In this document: positions 53,569 to 63,066 of the stretch, piece by piece | How the letters are laid out: every line of letters starts with the position of its first letter | How positions within the stretch are numbered: position 1 is the stretch's first letter | DNA from: Aneurinibacillus aneurinilyticus ATCC 12856 | GTDB taxonomy: Bacteria; Bacillota; Bacilli; Aneurinibacillales; Aneurinibacillaceae | Length of the DNA: 64,000 nt | Direction: 5' to 3' | NCBI RefSeq assembly: GCF_000466385.1 | Contig: NZ_KE952723.1 | Location: 1 to 64,000, forward strand | Notes under the pieces: model-generated | The model's input: only the letters and a program-made list of their open reading frames with translations | What the model was told of the DNA's origin: nothing | Database searches by the model: none | Position numbers and translations under genes: made by a program

Positions 53569-54918
53569 ATGTATTGGAAAGTGGCAGGCGTGTTGGCGCC
53601 CATTCTTGCGGTCGGAGTTATAGGAGCAGGTATGTGGGGCTACCAGGAAAATCAAGAAAAAAACTCCGTGCTTATTAAGGCGGAAAATCAGTATCAGCGG
53701 GCATTCCATAATTTGAACTATCACATGGATAAGCTTCAGGACGAGCTTGGTAAAACAATTGCCGTCAATTCCCGCCAACAGCTTACCCCAAGCTTAACGA
53801 ATGTTTGGCGCCTCGCTTATTCGGCGCAAAATGACGTAGGTCAGCTGCCCTTGACGTTGATGCCGTTCAATGAGACGGAGAAGTTTCTTGCTAATGTAGC
53901 CGATTTCAGTTACCAGACTGCTGTTCGTGATTTGGATAAGCAGCCGCTAACGGACAAGGAGTATAAAACGCTGCAGACGCTTTATCGCCATTCCAAGGAT
54001 ATGCAGGGTCAACTGCAGACTGTACAGACGGCCATTCTCGACAAACAACTACGATGGATGGATGTAGAGACAGCATTAGCTACTGAAGAAAAGAAACAGG
54101 ATAACGTGATTATTGATGGCCTTAAAGTGGTTGATAACAGCGTAGGGAGGTACAAAGATGTCGATTTTGGCTCGGGAATCGGAAGTCTGAATACGTCTCG
54201 TAAGCTAAAAATCCAGTCCATTAAGGGGACGCCAATTAGCGCTGAGGAAGCCAAGCGTAAAGCACTTGCATTTGCAAAACTGAAACCTGAGCAAATAAAA
54301 GAAGCAAAAGTAGTGGATAACGGAAATGGACGAGATTATCAATCGTTCAGCGTCCATATTGTGCGCAAGGATAATTCAGCCCCCATTAACGTAGATGTGG
54401 CCAAAAAGGGTGGTCAGGTCGTCTGGATGCTCGACGAGCGTAAAATCGATGGCCGAAAGCTTGGAATCGAGGAAGCCAAACGCCATGCAGACGCGTATCT
54501 GAACGAACGGGGATATCGATCTATGGAAGCCGTTTCCTATAGCGAGTATGAAAATCTTGCCGTCTTTACGTACGCCTACAGGCAGGGTAATGTCCGCGTA
54601 TATCCAGATACGATTACGGTAAAGGTAGCGCTTGATAAAGGAAATATATCAGGATTCCAGAGTGAAAGCTATGTGCTAAACCATAAGGCGCGTGTACTGC
54701 CGAAGCCGAAGATAACCGAGGCGCAGGCTCGCAAGAAGGTGAATGCGGGCTTGAAAGTCGAAGAGGCACGCCTTGCAGTAATTGAAGACGAAAGAGGTCA
54801 GGAAGTATTCTCTTATGAGTTCTACGGCGGATTCGATAAGGACAGGTATCGTATTTATATTAATGCGCTTACTGGCGAAGAGGTAAAAGCAGAAAAAATT
54901 AAAGCGCATGCATTGTAA
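53569..54918 (+). CDS. ypeB: Germination protein YpeB
   Basis: 449-residue spore protein, the usual size. N-terminal membrane anchor (residues 5-22), a helical region with probable coiled coil up to about 200, then three repeats related to the PepSY/YpeB propeptide fold at about 215-300, 300-375 and 375-449. In Bacillus, YpeB protects and is needed for the cortex-lytic enzyme SleB. ATG 53569 with GAGGAAAGGTG upstream; the frame extends to 53539. No sleB is adjacent. Confidence 0.93.
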   Translation: MYWKVAGVLAPILAVGVIGAGMWGYQENQEKNSVLIKAENQYQRAFHNLNYHMDKLQDELGKTIAVNSRQQLTPSLTNVWRLAYSAQNDVGQLPLTLMPFNETEKFLANVADFSYQTAVRDLDKQPLTDKEYKTLQTLYRHSKDMQGQLQTVQTAILDKQLRWMDVETALATEEKKQDNVIIDGLKVVDNSVGRYKDVDFGSGIGSLNTSRKLKIQSIKGTPISAEEAKRKALAFAKLKPEQIKEAKVVDNGNGRDYQSFSVHIVRKDNSAPINVDVAKKGGQVVWMLDERKIDGRKLGIEEAKRHADAYLNERGYRSMEAVSYSEYENLAVFTYAYRQGNVRVYPDTITVKVALDKGNISGFQSESYVLNHKARVLPKPKITEAQARKKVNAGLKVEEARLAVIEDERGQEVFSYEFYGGFDKDRYRIYINALTGEEVKAEKIKAHAL

Positions 54919-54977
54919 CGAAGAATAAGGGGAGGGCGGGACAGGCGATACTGGTGAAAACGAAGGGAGGATTTCTT

Positions 54978-55169
54978 TTGAGACGAGCTGAAGAATCTGC
55001 TTACGAAAAACGTTTTACCAGCCTGGCCCGTCGAGTAGAGGCATGCTTGATTATCACCATTGTGGCCGGATGGGTGCTGCTTATCGTCAGCCAGGCTTTA
55101 CTTACGTATGATCCTGTCCGATATTGGCTAGTCGACACGGTACGGATGGAAGGCGTTGCATCACCTTAA
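54978..55169 (+). CDS. ypfB: YpfB-like small membrane protein (DUF5359)
   Basis: 63 residues from TTG 54978, which has AAGGGAGG 8 bases upstream: MRRAEESAYEKRF..., one hydrophobic helix (about residues 22-42) and a short tail. The place between ypeB and cmk and the size match B. subtilis ypfB. The PilZ-type gene ypfA, which precedes ypfB in B. subtilis, is missing here. Confidence 0.7.
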   Translation: MRRAEESAYEKRFTSLARRVEACLIITIVAGWVLLIVSQALLTYDPVRYWLVDTVRMEGVASP

Positions 55170-55244
55170 GGCCCTATGATACTATGAAGGTAATAAGTAC
55201 ACTGGTGGATAAATCTGCGCTTTGAATCAAATATGCAAAAAAAG

Positions 55245-55270
55245 AAGCAGGCACAACCTGCTTTTTTTTT
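55245..55270 (+). terminator. Rho-independent terminator
   Basis: AAGCAGG cacaa CCTGCTT followed by eight T. Confidence 0.88.
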
Positions 55271-55360
55271 GAAAAAACATAGAGAGAAAAGGTTGAAAGC
55301 AAGAAGCTGGCATGATGTATTTTAGCTTTCTTCTTTGCCTAGTTGGGATGTGATGGTACG

Positions 55361-56032
55361 ATGAAAATTGCAATTGATGGACCGGCAGGAGCCGGTAAAA
55401 GCACCGTAGCACAGCAGGTCGCAAAGCGGCTTGGCATATTGTACGTGGATACCGGGGCGATGTATAGGGCAGTGACGCTTACTGCGCTTGTCCGCGGATG
55501 TTCTATAGAAGATGAGCACAGCCTGCGGGAGATGCTTGATGCAATTGATTTGATGCTTGAAATCAAAAATGGGGTACAGCATGTATACGTGGACGATAAA
55601 GACGTATCCGAGGCCATCCGTTCCCGGGAAGTGACCAGGCATGTTTCGACAGTAGCCGCTTATCCGCTTGTGCGTGAGAGACTGGTAGATATGCAGCGGC
55701 GAATTGCCAGCCACAAAGATGTGGTGATGGACGGTCGTGATATTGGAACATCGGTGTTGCCGGATGCAGAGGTGAAAATCTTTTTGACAGCATCCATCGA
55801 GGAGCGTGCACGCCGTCGGATGGAAGAATTCGAAAAGAAAGGCGTACATGCTGATTACGCTGAATTGCTGCGAGATATTGAAGAGAGGGATCGCAAAGAC
55901 AGTAAGCGGGCAATCGCGCCGCTGAAACAGGCAGAAGACGCCATACGGCTCGATACAACCGGACGTAGCATCGATGAAGTAGTGGATCGCATCGTCACGC
56001 TATATCGGGAAAAAATCGGGGAGAGGGCGTAA
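55361..56032 (+). CDS. cmk: Cytidylate kinase
   Basis: Phosphorylates CMP and dCMP with ATP. Walker A GPAGAGKST near residue 8, the CMP-binding YVDTGAMYRA near 28, and MDGRDIGTSVLPDAEVK near 123. 223 residues. ATG 55361 gives the expected MKIAIDGP start; its RBS is weak (GGGATGTGATGG). It starts a run of housekeeping genes (plsC, rpsA). Confidence 0.96.
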   Translation: MKIAIDGPAGAGKSTVAQQVAKRLGILYVDTGAMYRAVTLTALVRGCSIEDEHSLREMLDAIDLMLEIKNGVQHVYVDDKDVSEAIRSREVTRHVSTVAAYPLVRERLVDMQRRIASHKDVVMDGRDIGTSVLPDAEVKIFLTASIEERARRRMEEFEKKGVHADYAELLRDIEERDRKDSKRAIAPLKQAEDAIRLDTTGRSIDEVVDRIVTLYREKIGERA

Positions 56033-56035
56033 GAT

Positions 56036-56647
56036 ATGGAAAGTAAAACATATCCGTTTTTTCGCGGATTGTTCCGGGGAATTTTTAAAGGTTTCTATCG
56101 TTGGAAGGTTATTGGACAGGAGAATATTCCGGATGGAGAGGGTCTTGTGCTTTGTGCAAACCACATCAGTAATTGGGATCCTGTGCTGCTTGGCTGTGGG
56201 ATAGAGCGTCAGGTGCATTTTATGGCCAAGGCTGAGTTGTTTCGTATTCCGGTCATCTCCAGTCTAATTAAGGATTTCGGTACGTATCCGGTTAAGCGTG
56301 GGGCCGGTGACCGCCAAGCGATTCGTACATCGTTAGAACTTGCTAAACAAGGCAAAGTGCTTGGCATTTTTCCGGAAGGTAAGCGCAATCGGACAAGTCA
56401 GGGCAATGTAGGCAACATCCAGCCAGGCGCTGCGATGATTGCACTGAAATCTGGTGTACGGGTTGTACCTGTAGCGATTATTGGACCCTATCGCCTTTTT
56501 CGCAGCGTCACTATAATTTATGGACAGCCGATTGATTTAACCGCGGCGGTAGCGGGTAAAGAAACTGCAGAACGTACACAGGCCGCCGCCGAAATTATCC
56601 GGAGTGAAATCCAGAAAATTCTAGATATACATAAACCACAGGTGTAG
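56036..56647 (+). CDS. plsC: 1-acyl-sn-glycerol-3-phosphate acyltransferase PlsC
   Basis: Second acyltransferase of phosphatidic acid synthesis, membrane associated. The HX4D active-site motif is in NHISNWDPV near residue 40 and the substrate-binding FPEGKRNRT near residue 113. 203 residues. It follows cmk by 3 bases, an order shared with B. subtilis. PlsY and GpsA, which supply its lysophosphatidate, are 6 kb downstream. Confidence 0.93.
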   Translation: MESKTYPFFRGLFRGIFKGFYRWKVIGQENIPDGEGLVLCANHISNWDPVLLGCGIERQVHFMAKAELFRIPVISSLIKDFGTYPVKRGAGDRQAIRTSLELAKQGKVLGIFPEGKRNRTSQGNVGNIQPGAAMIALKSGVRVVPVAIIGPYRLFRSVTIIYGQPIDLTAAVAGKETAERTQAAAEIIRSEIQKILDIHKPQV

Positions 56648-56859
56648 CTTTCAGTGCTATTTTCTGTGTAGTGTAAGGTATTTTGCTTATCAGGGTATAT
56701 ATAGTCCAGAAATTAGCAGGTTTGGCACTAGCATTCGTACATATAACTTTGGTAAGCTAAGATAAATATGCTGCTGTTTGCTATAAATGCTTGTTGTTTC
56801 TTTTAGAGGTAAGAAGCATTTATTGTTTGAATGGCTTTTATTTCAAGGAGGTATGGTCT

Positions 56860-58041
56860 ATGGTAGAGGAAAATCAAAACGAAATGAATGGTCAACAAGG
56901 TTTGGGCGGAGTTGAGGTTAACCAGGTGTTAACCGGCACTGTCTCTCGTGTGGATGAAAAACAAGCCTTGATTGATGTTGGCTATAAGTATGACGGCATT
57001 CTTCCGATTAGTGAAGTTTCCAGCCTTCATATCGAAAAGGTAGCTGATGTTCTTTCCGAAGGCCAGGAAATCCAAGTAAAGGTCATCCGTCTTGATCAAG
57101 AGAAGGATGAGATGATCGTCTCCAAACGTGCGGTTGACGCTGAAAAGGCATGGGATGAGCTTGCTGGCAAGTTTGAATCCGGTGAAGTGTTTGAGGCAAC
57201 GATTGCCGACAATGTGAAGGGTGGCCTTGTGGTTGATTTGGGCGTTCGTGGTTTTATCCCGGCTTCACATGTGGAGCGCCACTTTGTAGAGGATTTTTCT
57301 GATTATAAAGGAAGAACGCTTTCCATTAAAGTGATTGAACTCGATAAAGAGAAAAACAAAGTGATTCTTTCCCATCGCGCCGTGCTTGAAGACGAAGCAG
57401 ACAAACAAAAGCAGACGGTGCTTGATAAGCTTGAACCAGGCTCTGTTATTGAGGGTACAGTACAGCGTCTGACTGATTTCGGCGCCTTTGTTGATGTAGG
57501 CGGAGTGGATGGACTGGTCCACATCTCTGAAATTGCCTGGAATCATGTTGACAAACCATCCGATGTTCTCAAGGAAGGCGACAAAGTCAATGTGAAAATC
57601 CTGAAGGTTGACAAGGACAACGAGCGTATCAGCCTTAGCATTAAGGCAACGTTGCCAGGACCGTGGGAGCAAGCCGCTCAGGACTTTAAGATTGGCGATG
57701 TGGTACAGGGTACAGTGAAGCGCCTGGTGAGCTTTGGCGCCTTTGTGGAAGTGGCGCCAGGGGTAGAAGGTCTTGTTCATATTTCTCAAATCGCTAACCG
57801 CCATATTGGCACACCGGATGAAGTGCTAAAAGAGGGCGAAGAAGTAAGCGTAAAAATTCTGGATTTCAACCCTGAAGAAGAACGTATGAGCTTGAGTATC
57901 CGGGAAGTACAGGATGACAAGCAAAAACAGGAAACGAAGAAAGAAGTAGCAGCCTATCAGGCAGAAGAGAATAACACGAGCGGTATGGGCGTGACGATTG
58001 GCGATCGCATGGGCGATCTGCTTAAGAAGTTTAAATCCTAA
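56860..58041 (+). CDS. rpsA: 30S ribosomal protein S1-like protein (YpfD)
   Basis: 393-residue RNA-binding protein with four S1 domains (about residues 20-90, 105-175, 190-265 and 275-350). Each has the G(T/S)V-x-R-(V/L)-x(5-6)-(A/F)-(F/V)-V pattern, for example GTVQRLTDFGAFVDVGGVDG. Two domains fewer than E. coli S1, as in other Bacillota. ATG 56860 has AAGGAGG upstream; a first ATG at 56851 is out of frame. The 212 bases before it hold the promoter region only. Confidence 0.93.
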   Translation: MVEENQNEMNGQQGLGGVEVNQVLTGTVSRVDEKQALIDVGYKYDGILPISEVSSLHIEKVADVLSEGQEIQVKVIRLDQEKDEMIVSKRAVDAEKAWDELAGKFESGEVFEATIADNVKGGLVVDLGVRGFIPASHVERHFVEDFSDYKGRTLSIKVIELDKEKNKVILSHRAVLEDEADKQKQTVLDKLEPGSVIEGTVQRLTDFGAFVDVGGVDGLVHISEIAWNHVDKPSDVLKEGDKVNVKILKVDKDNERISLSIKATLPGPWEQAAQDFKIGDVVQGTVKRLVSFGAFVEVAPGVEGLVHISQIANRHIGTPDEVLKEGEEVSVKILDFNPEEERMSLSIREVQDDKQKQETKKEVAAYQAEENNTSGMGVTIGDRMGDLLKKFKS

Positions 58042-58061
58042 TCCATGACAGAGGGAGCGCA

Positions 58062-59108
58062 ATGTCAAGAACTTCACGAAAACGCGAACATGTAGAGCAC
58101 GCGCTTACAACCGGCCAATCCGGTGCGCACGGGTTGGAGGATGTGAAGTTTGTGCATAACTGCCTGCCTGACATCGCTTATGAACAAGTGGATACACATA
58201 CAACAATCGGCGGACTCGCACTGAGTTCGCCGATTGTTGTAAACGCGATGACAGGCGGAGCAAGCGAAACATATACGATTAATCAATCACTTGGAATGTT
58301 GGCACATGAAACAGGAATGGCGCTAGCAGTCGGATCTCAGATGGCAGCAATTAAAGAGCCATCTTTGATTGAAACATATCGGATTGTACGCCGTGAGCAT
58401 CCCCATGGAATTTTATTCGGTAATTTAGGGGCAGAGGCGACACCTGATATGGCGCTTCGCGCTGTAGATATGATTGAAGCCGATGCATTACAGATCCATC
58501 TAAACGTAATGCAAGAGTTGATTATGCCTGAGGGAGAACGCGACTTTAGTGGTGCGCTGCGTCGTATCGAAGCGATTGTGACTGCATTGGAGATACCCGT
58601 TATTGTAAAAGAAGTCGGGTTTGGCATGTCACGGGAAGCAGCGGAGAAGCTTGTCTCCTGTGGTGTAGCGGCAATTGATGTAGGTGGGCGTGGCGGCACG
58701 AATTTTGCTCAAATCGAAAATATGCGGCGGACGCAGCCATTCGACATACTAAATGAGTGGGGAATTTCTACAGCAGTAAGCCTATTGGAGGTAACACAGC
58801 TCGCAGGGCGGGTTGATGTTATGGCCACCGGTGGTATTCGCACGGGACTTGATGTGGCACGATGCCTGGCTCTAGGTGCTTCTTGCGTAGGTATGGCCGG
58901 GGCCTTTCTTCGCTATGCAGTAGATGGAGAAATGCAGAAAGCAATCGAATATGTAAAAAGTCTCCACGAAGAACTTACAGTCATCATGACGGCTTTAGGA
59001 GCGTCATCCATCGCCTCTCTCCAGCGAGTTCCACTCGTTGTTACAGGAGATACATATCACTGGGCAGCTCAGCGCGGCATTAATTGCACTGCGCTTGCAC
59101 GGCGGTAG
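58062..59108 (+). CDS. fni: Type 2 isopentenyl-diphosphate isomerase
   Basis: FMN- and NAD(P)H-dependent enzyme that converts isopentenyl to dimethylallyl diphosphate. MTGGASETYTINQSLG near residue 64, the VDVGGRGGTNFAQIE block near 205 and the phosphate site TGGIRTGLDVA near 257. 348 residues. Non-homologous to the type 1 enzyme. It follows rpsA by 20 bases with GGGAG before the ATG, same order as B. subtilis ypfD-fni. Confidence 0.95.
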   Translation: MSRTSRKREHVEHALTTGQSGAHGLEDVKFVHNCLPDIAYEQVDTHTTIGGLALSSPIVVNAMTGGASETYTINQSLGMLAHETGMALAVGSQMAAIKEPSLIETYRIVRREHPHGILFGNLGAEATPDMALRAVDMIEADALQIHLNVMQELIMPEGERDFSGALRRIEAIVTALEIPVIVKEVGFGMSREAAEKLVSCGVAAIDVGGRGGTNFAQIENMRRTQPFDILNEWGISTAVSLLEVTQLAGRVDVMATGGIRTGLDVARCLALGASCVGMAGAFLRYAVDGEMQKAIEYVKSLHEELTVIMTALGASSIASLQRVPLVVTGDTYHWAAQRGINCTALARR

Positions 59109-59116
59109 AAGAAATA

Positions 59117-59153
59117 AAAAGGCAACTTTCGCTTTATGCGACTGTTGCCTTTT
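59117..59153 (+). terminator. Rho-independent terminator after fni
   Basis: AAAAGGCAACttTCGC / GCGActGTTGCCTTTT hairpin. Confidence 0.88.
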
Positions 59154-59270
59154 ACCTTTTTAACTGGCATTGCTTTCCCTGTTTCCTGTTTTAATATTTA
59201 TGCTATGCACTTTCTCTTTTTCGGCAATAATACTTACAGAAACCTTAGAAAGAAAAGGAGACTTGCACGT

Positions 59271-59900
59271 ATGAATCCGGGATATTTATCGGTTATCTGT
59301 CTATTGTTTATTGTTGTGCTGGGATGGATGGGGGCGCTGGATGGGCTGCTTGTACGCCTGCAACTCCGTATGCGAACATTTTTGGCCCTTTTGTTTGCTA
59401 TGTATGTGACCAGCGGTTGGTATATACCCCTTGGTTCAATGATATCGGTCAGCATAGGTGCTTTTGTGCTGCCTGCTGTTTATTTCTTTTTTTTGTGGGG
59501 AAGACAAGAAAAGGATATTCGGAGCTATAACTTTGCAGCAGCTCTTCTTACAGGTGTTACGTTATTTTTGCTTCGATACGTACTCAAGCTTGACCCTGTA
59601 CTGCATGTTGTGGATGAAACCTACCTTATCGCAGGGGCCACAGCCGTACTGCCGCTTGTTATGAGCCGCCATGCAGAACAGGTAATAACGATTGCGGGTC
59701 TAGGGCTGTGCTTCATGGAAGTCATGTCCGGGATATTTCTCAATCCGCCCGGCATTCCCGCTGTAATAGGGGAATTGTCATTTCGTGACTCGCTTGTTTT
59801 TTCTTTGTTTATGGCCCTGCTTCTGCATATGGTGGTATTCCGCTGTGTGGACGCCAGTACCACACTGGTACGCAAAGTGTTGGTGAAAAGGAGTCGATAA
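59271..59900 (+). CDS. yphA: Membrane protein YphA
   Basis: 209-residue polytopic protein with six or seven hydrophobic helices and little else. Synteny with B. subtilis yphA (199 residues) upstream of yphB and der. ATG 59271 has GAAAAGGAG upstream; the frame runs back to 59136 over the terminator, which is unlikely. Function unknown; expression in the sporangium is plausible given the next genes, but is inference. Confidence 0.75.
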   Translation: MNPGYLSVICLLFIVVLGWMGALDGLLVRLQLRMRTFLALLFAMYVTSGWYIPLGSMISVSIGAFVLPAVYFFFLWGRQEKDIRSYNFAAALLTGVTLFLLRYVLKLDPVLHVVDETYLIAGATAVLPLVMSRHAEQVITIAGLGLCFMEVMSGIFLNPPGIPAVIGELSFRDSLVFSLFMALLLHMVVFRCVDASTTLVRKVLVKRSR

Positions 59901-59903
59901 AGA

Positions 59904-60800
59904 ATGGCTACGTACACGATCCCCGTAGCTGTCGGAGTACTGGTAGGGGTGGCCGCTCGCCTGTACATGCTGCGGACAGACTACCGTCAATATCCTACAT
60001 ATCCGCATGGTCGGATTATTCACATTGCGCTTGGCGTCATCGCTTCACTTGTGGGTGCGGTCGTCATTCCCTCCATCCTAAAACCGGATTGGACAGCAGT
60101 CACATTTCTTGGTCTGGCGGCTCAGCAATTTCGTGAGGTGAGAAATATGGAACGAAATATGCTACAACAACTTGATGCCATGGAACTTGTTCCGCGTGGT
60201 GTCTCCTATATCGAGGGAATTGCCCAAGTATTCGAAGGTCGCAATTATCTTGTCATGTTTACTTCCCTTGTTGTGACATTTGTCGCTATTCAAGCTTCAA
60301 TCTGGTGGGCGCTTGTAGCAGGCATTGTTATGTTTTTTATTAATGGTCGGCTCATGTCAGGCAAATTACTTGGACAAATCGCAGATGTTCAGGAAGGGAA
60401 AATTGGGATTGATGGACATAATTTGTATGTGGACGACATTTATATTATGAATATTGGATTACGTGCGGACCAGGATGTGATACTCAAACACGGGGTTGGG
60501 GTTGTCATTACGCCAAAGAGTGCCGGAAGTCTTGTTACGATAGCAAATCTTGGACAGCGTCAGGCAATTCTGCATGACGTGTCATCTATTCATGGTGTGT
60601 ACCGCGATTCTGGAGAGCCAGCGCTTGTGCCACTTGCCAAACGTAATATGCAGAACGGACAGCTCGGCGTTTTCTTGCTGCCGGAAGAAAAGGATAAAAG
60701 CAAAGTGCTTACCACGGTAAGGTATGTGCCTGTATTGGACAGCGCAGTGAGGCTTCCCCGGAAAGCGAATGCCAATCAGCAGACGAAGGGGGCGCGTTAA
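59904..60800 (+). CDS. yphB: YIEGIA family membrane protein (YphB)
   Basis: 298-residue protein with the name-giving YIEGIA motif at about residue 104 (GVSYIEGIAQVFEGRNYLV). Two or three helices lie near the N-terminus and another pair near 120-150, with a soluble beta-rich C-terminal half. Family members are found in spore formers together with the small partner encoded next. It starts 3 bases after yphA. Confidence 0.82.
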   Translation: MATYTIPVAVGVLVGVAARLYMLRTDYRQYPTYPHGRIIHIALGVIASLVGAVVIPSILKPDWTAVTFLGLAAQQFREVRNMERNMLQQLDAMELVPRGVSYIEGIAQVFEGRNYLVMFTSLVVTFVAIQASIWWALVAGIVMFFINGRLMSGKLLGQIADVQEGKIGIDGHNLYVDDIYIMNIGLRADQDVILKHGVGVVITPKSAGSLVTIANLGQRQAILHDVSSIHGVYRDSGEPALVPLAKRNMQNGQLGVFLLPEEKDKSKVLTTVRYVPVLDSAVRLPRKANANQQTKGAR

Positions 60801-60803
60801 CGT

Positions 60804-60998
60804 ATGGGCATTTCAATTCAACAATACATTCTTGCGGTGATTACGAAAAATCGAAGCCGCATCGGGGGAAGCGCGCCTATTTTTTATGCTGAAGGAGAGC
60901 AGGAATTGCAGCAAATCGCCTTCACACTTGAAAAAATTTTGGACGGAGTTGTTCATGAAATCACCCCGGATACACTTATTATCGTCAAGCATTCATAA
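60804..60998 (+). CDS. Capping complex subunit for YIEGIA
   Basis: 64-residue soluble protein (MGISIQQYILAVITKNRSRIGGSAP...) that always accompanies YIEGIA proteins in Bacillota; the pair is described as a capping complex in family databases, but its function is not worked out. Starts 3 bases after yphB. Confidence 0.8.
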   Translation: MGISIQQYILAVITKNRSRIGGSAPIFYAEGEQELQQIAFTLEKILDGVVHEITPDTLIIVKHS

Positions 60999-61127
60999 TG
61001 CAGAAAAATAATGAGTCAGGCTGTATAACTGAAGATGAAGGGAAGGGAGAAGGATGGTTTGTCTTGCTTGTCCTTACAATTCATTCTATGATAGTAGAGA
61101 TATTGAAAAAGAGAGGAAAGTTATTTT

Positions 61128-62444
61128 ATGGCAAATCCTGTAGTAGCGATTGTCGGCCGGCCGAATGTGGGCAAGTCGACACTGTTTAATCGAATTGTAG
61201 GGGAGCGGTTGGCGATTGTTGAGGACATTCCGGGCGTTACTCGTGACCGTTTGTATAGCCAGGCGGAATGGCTCGGCAAACCGTTTCATTTAATTGATAC
61301 AGGCGGTATTGATTTTGATGATCATGATGAACTGCTTGAATCCATCCGGCATCAGGCGGAGCTGGCAGTGGATGAAGCGGATGTTATCGTTCTGGTGGTA
61401 GACGGTACGGTCGGTATTACCGATCAGGACCAGGATGTGGCACGTATGCTGTTCCGTTCCAAGAAACCGGTCGTGCTTGCAGTTAACAAAATTGATAATC
61501 CACAGCGTCTTAACGATGTATATGAATTTTACTCATTAGGTATGGGTGAACCGATGCCGATTTCTGGTGCGCATGCTACCGGTATCGGTGATTTACTGGA
61601 TGAAATCATTAAGCATTTTCCAGAATATAAGGATGATGAATACGATGAGGATGTCATCCGCGTATCACTTATCGGTCGACCGAATGTAGGCAAATCATCG
61701 CTGGTGAATGCACTGCTTGGGGAAGAACGCGTAATCGTAAGCGACATTGCGGGTACAACGCGCGATGCAATTGATACCCCGTTTACGTTTGAAGGTCAGG
61801 AATATGTACTTATCGATACGGCGGGCATGCGCAAGCGCGGCAGGGTATATGAATCGACCGAGAAATATAGCGTGATGCGGGCGTTACGGGCGATGGAACG
61901 TTCCGATGTTGTGTTGGTAGTTATTAACGGCGAGGAAGGCATCATCGAACAGGATAAAAAAGTAGCTGGCTATGCTCATGAAGCGGGACGTGGTGTCATT
62001 ATTGTCGTCAACAAATGGGACGCGGTGGAAAAGGATGAGCGTACGATGAATAAATTCATCGCTGACATTCGTGAGGAGTTCAAATACTTGGCCTATGCCC
62101 CGATTTTATTCGTATCCGCAAAGACGAAGCAGCGGATACAGACCGTGCTTCCAAAAGTAACCCAGGTAGCTGAACAGCATGCGATGCGCATTGCGACACC
62201 GGTGCTAAACGACTTAATTCATGAAGCGACGACAGTAACGCCGCCGCCAAGCGACAAAGGACGGCGTCTACGCATCAATTATGCCACGCAGGTTGCAGTC
62301 AAGCCACCAACATTTGTGCTGTTTGTCAATGATACTGAATTAATGCATTTCTCTTACCAACGCTATCTGGAAAACAAGATTAGAGAAGCTTTTCCGCTAG
62401 AAGGGACCCCGGTTCGTATTCTGGCACGGAACAAGTCGGAATAG
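61128..62444 (+). CDS. der: Ribosome biogenesis GTPase Der (EngA, YphC)
   Basis: Double GTPase required for 50S subunit assembly. Two G domains, each with G1 GRPNVGKS (residues about 9-16 and 184-191), DTGG/DTAG G3 and NKID/NKWD G4 motifs, and a C-terminal KH-like domain (about 350-438). 438 residues. GAGAGGAAAG precedes the ATG. It follows a 130-base gap from the YIEGIA pair and is 17 bases before plsY. Confidence 0.97.
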   Translation: MANPVVAIVGRPNVGKSTLFNRIVGERLAIVEDIPGVTRDRLYSQAEWLGKPFHLIDTGGIDFDDHDELLESIRHQAELAVDEADVIVLVVDGTVGITDQDQDVARMLFRSKKPVVLAVNKIDNPQRLNDVYEFYSLGMGEPMPISGAHATGIGDLLDEIIKHFPEYKDDEYDEDVIRVSLIGRPNVGKSSLVNALLGEERVIVSDIAGTTRDAIDTPFTFEGQEYVLIDTAGMRKRGRVYESTEKYSVMRALRAMERSDVVLVVINGEEGIIEQDKKVAGYAHEAGRGVIIVVNKWDAVEKDERTMNKFIADIREEFKYLAYAPILFVSAKTKQRIQTVLPKVTQVAEQHAMRIATPVLNDLIHEATTVTPPPSDKGRRLRINYATQVAVKPPTFVLFVNDTELMHFSYQRYLENKIREAFPLEGTPVRILARNKSE

Positions 62445-62461
62445 GGAAGGGGAGAGACCGA

Positions 62462-63055
62462 ATGGGAGCGGTTGTCATCATTCTTTCTTATTTGCTCGGA
62501 TCGATTAGCTTTAGCATCCTTGTTGCAAAAAAAATCGCAAAAATCGATATCCGACAGCATGGCAGTGGTAATGCAGGAGCAACCAATACACTGCGGGTGC
62601 TCGGAAAAGGGCCAGGCATTGCTGTATTACTGTTGGATGCAGCTAAAGGCGCAATTGCTGTAGGTATTGCATATTGGTTATCCAGAGGAGAAGACTGGGT
62701 CGTTGTATTCTCCGGGGTGGCTGCAATTATAGGGCATAATTGGCCTATATTTTTTGGGTTTCGTGGCGGCAAGGGAGTTGCTACTACCATTGGTACGCTG
62801 ATTGCGCTTACGCCGTTGCCTGCTTTGATTGCAGTCATTATAACGATTGCAGTCATTGCCATTACGCGGTATGTGTCGCTTGGATCGCTTGTTTTCTTTA
62901 CGCTTATCCCTATTATTCTTATCGTAAATGGAGCCTCTCTCACGTATATTATTGGCACGCTTGCTATAGCAGCGTTAGGGTATATACGCCATATAGACAA
63001 TATTAAGCGCTTGATTCGAGGTACAGAACGGAAACTAGGGCAGTCTAAACGATAA
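62462..63055 (+). CDS. plsY: Acyl-phosphate:glycerol-3-phosphate acyltransferase PlsY
   Basis: Membrane enzyme that transfers an acyl group from acyl-phosphate to glycerol 3-phosphate. Motif 1 GSGNAGATNTLR near residue 37 (canonical SGNxGATN), motif 2 GHNWPIFFGFRGGKGVATT near 92 and motif 3 near 150. Five helices, 197 residues. RBS GGGAAGGGGAG. In B. subtilis plsY is elsewhere; here it sits beside gpsA, whose product is its substrate. Confidence 0.95.
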   Translation: MGAVVIILSYLLGSISFSILVAKKIAKIDIRQHGSGNAGATNTLRVLGKGPGIAVLLLDAAKGAIAVGIAYWLSRGEDWVVVFSGVAAIIGHNWPIFFGFRGGKGVATTIGTLIALTPLPALIAVIITIAVIAITRYVSLGSLVFFTLIPIILIVNGASLTYIIGTLAIAALGYIRHIDNIKRLIRGTERKLGQSKR

Positions 63056-63066
63056 GGGGGATATGT

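Noticed and set aside
60998-61189. 63-codon ORF starting at the end of the capping-subunit gene
   Set aside because: No RBS of quality, overlaps the start of der in another frame, and has no protein-like pattern.
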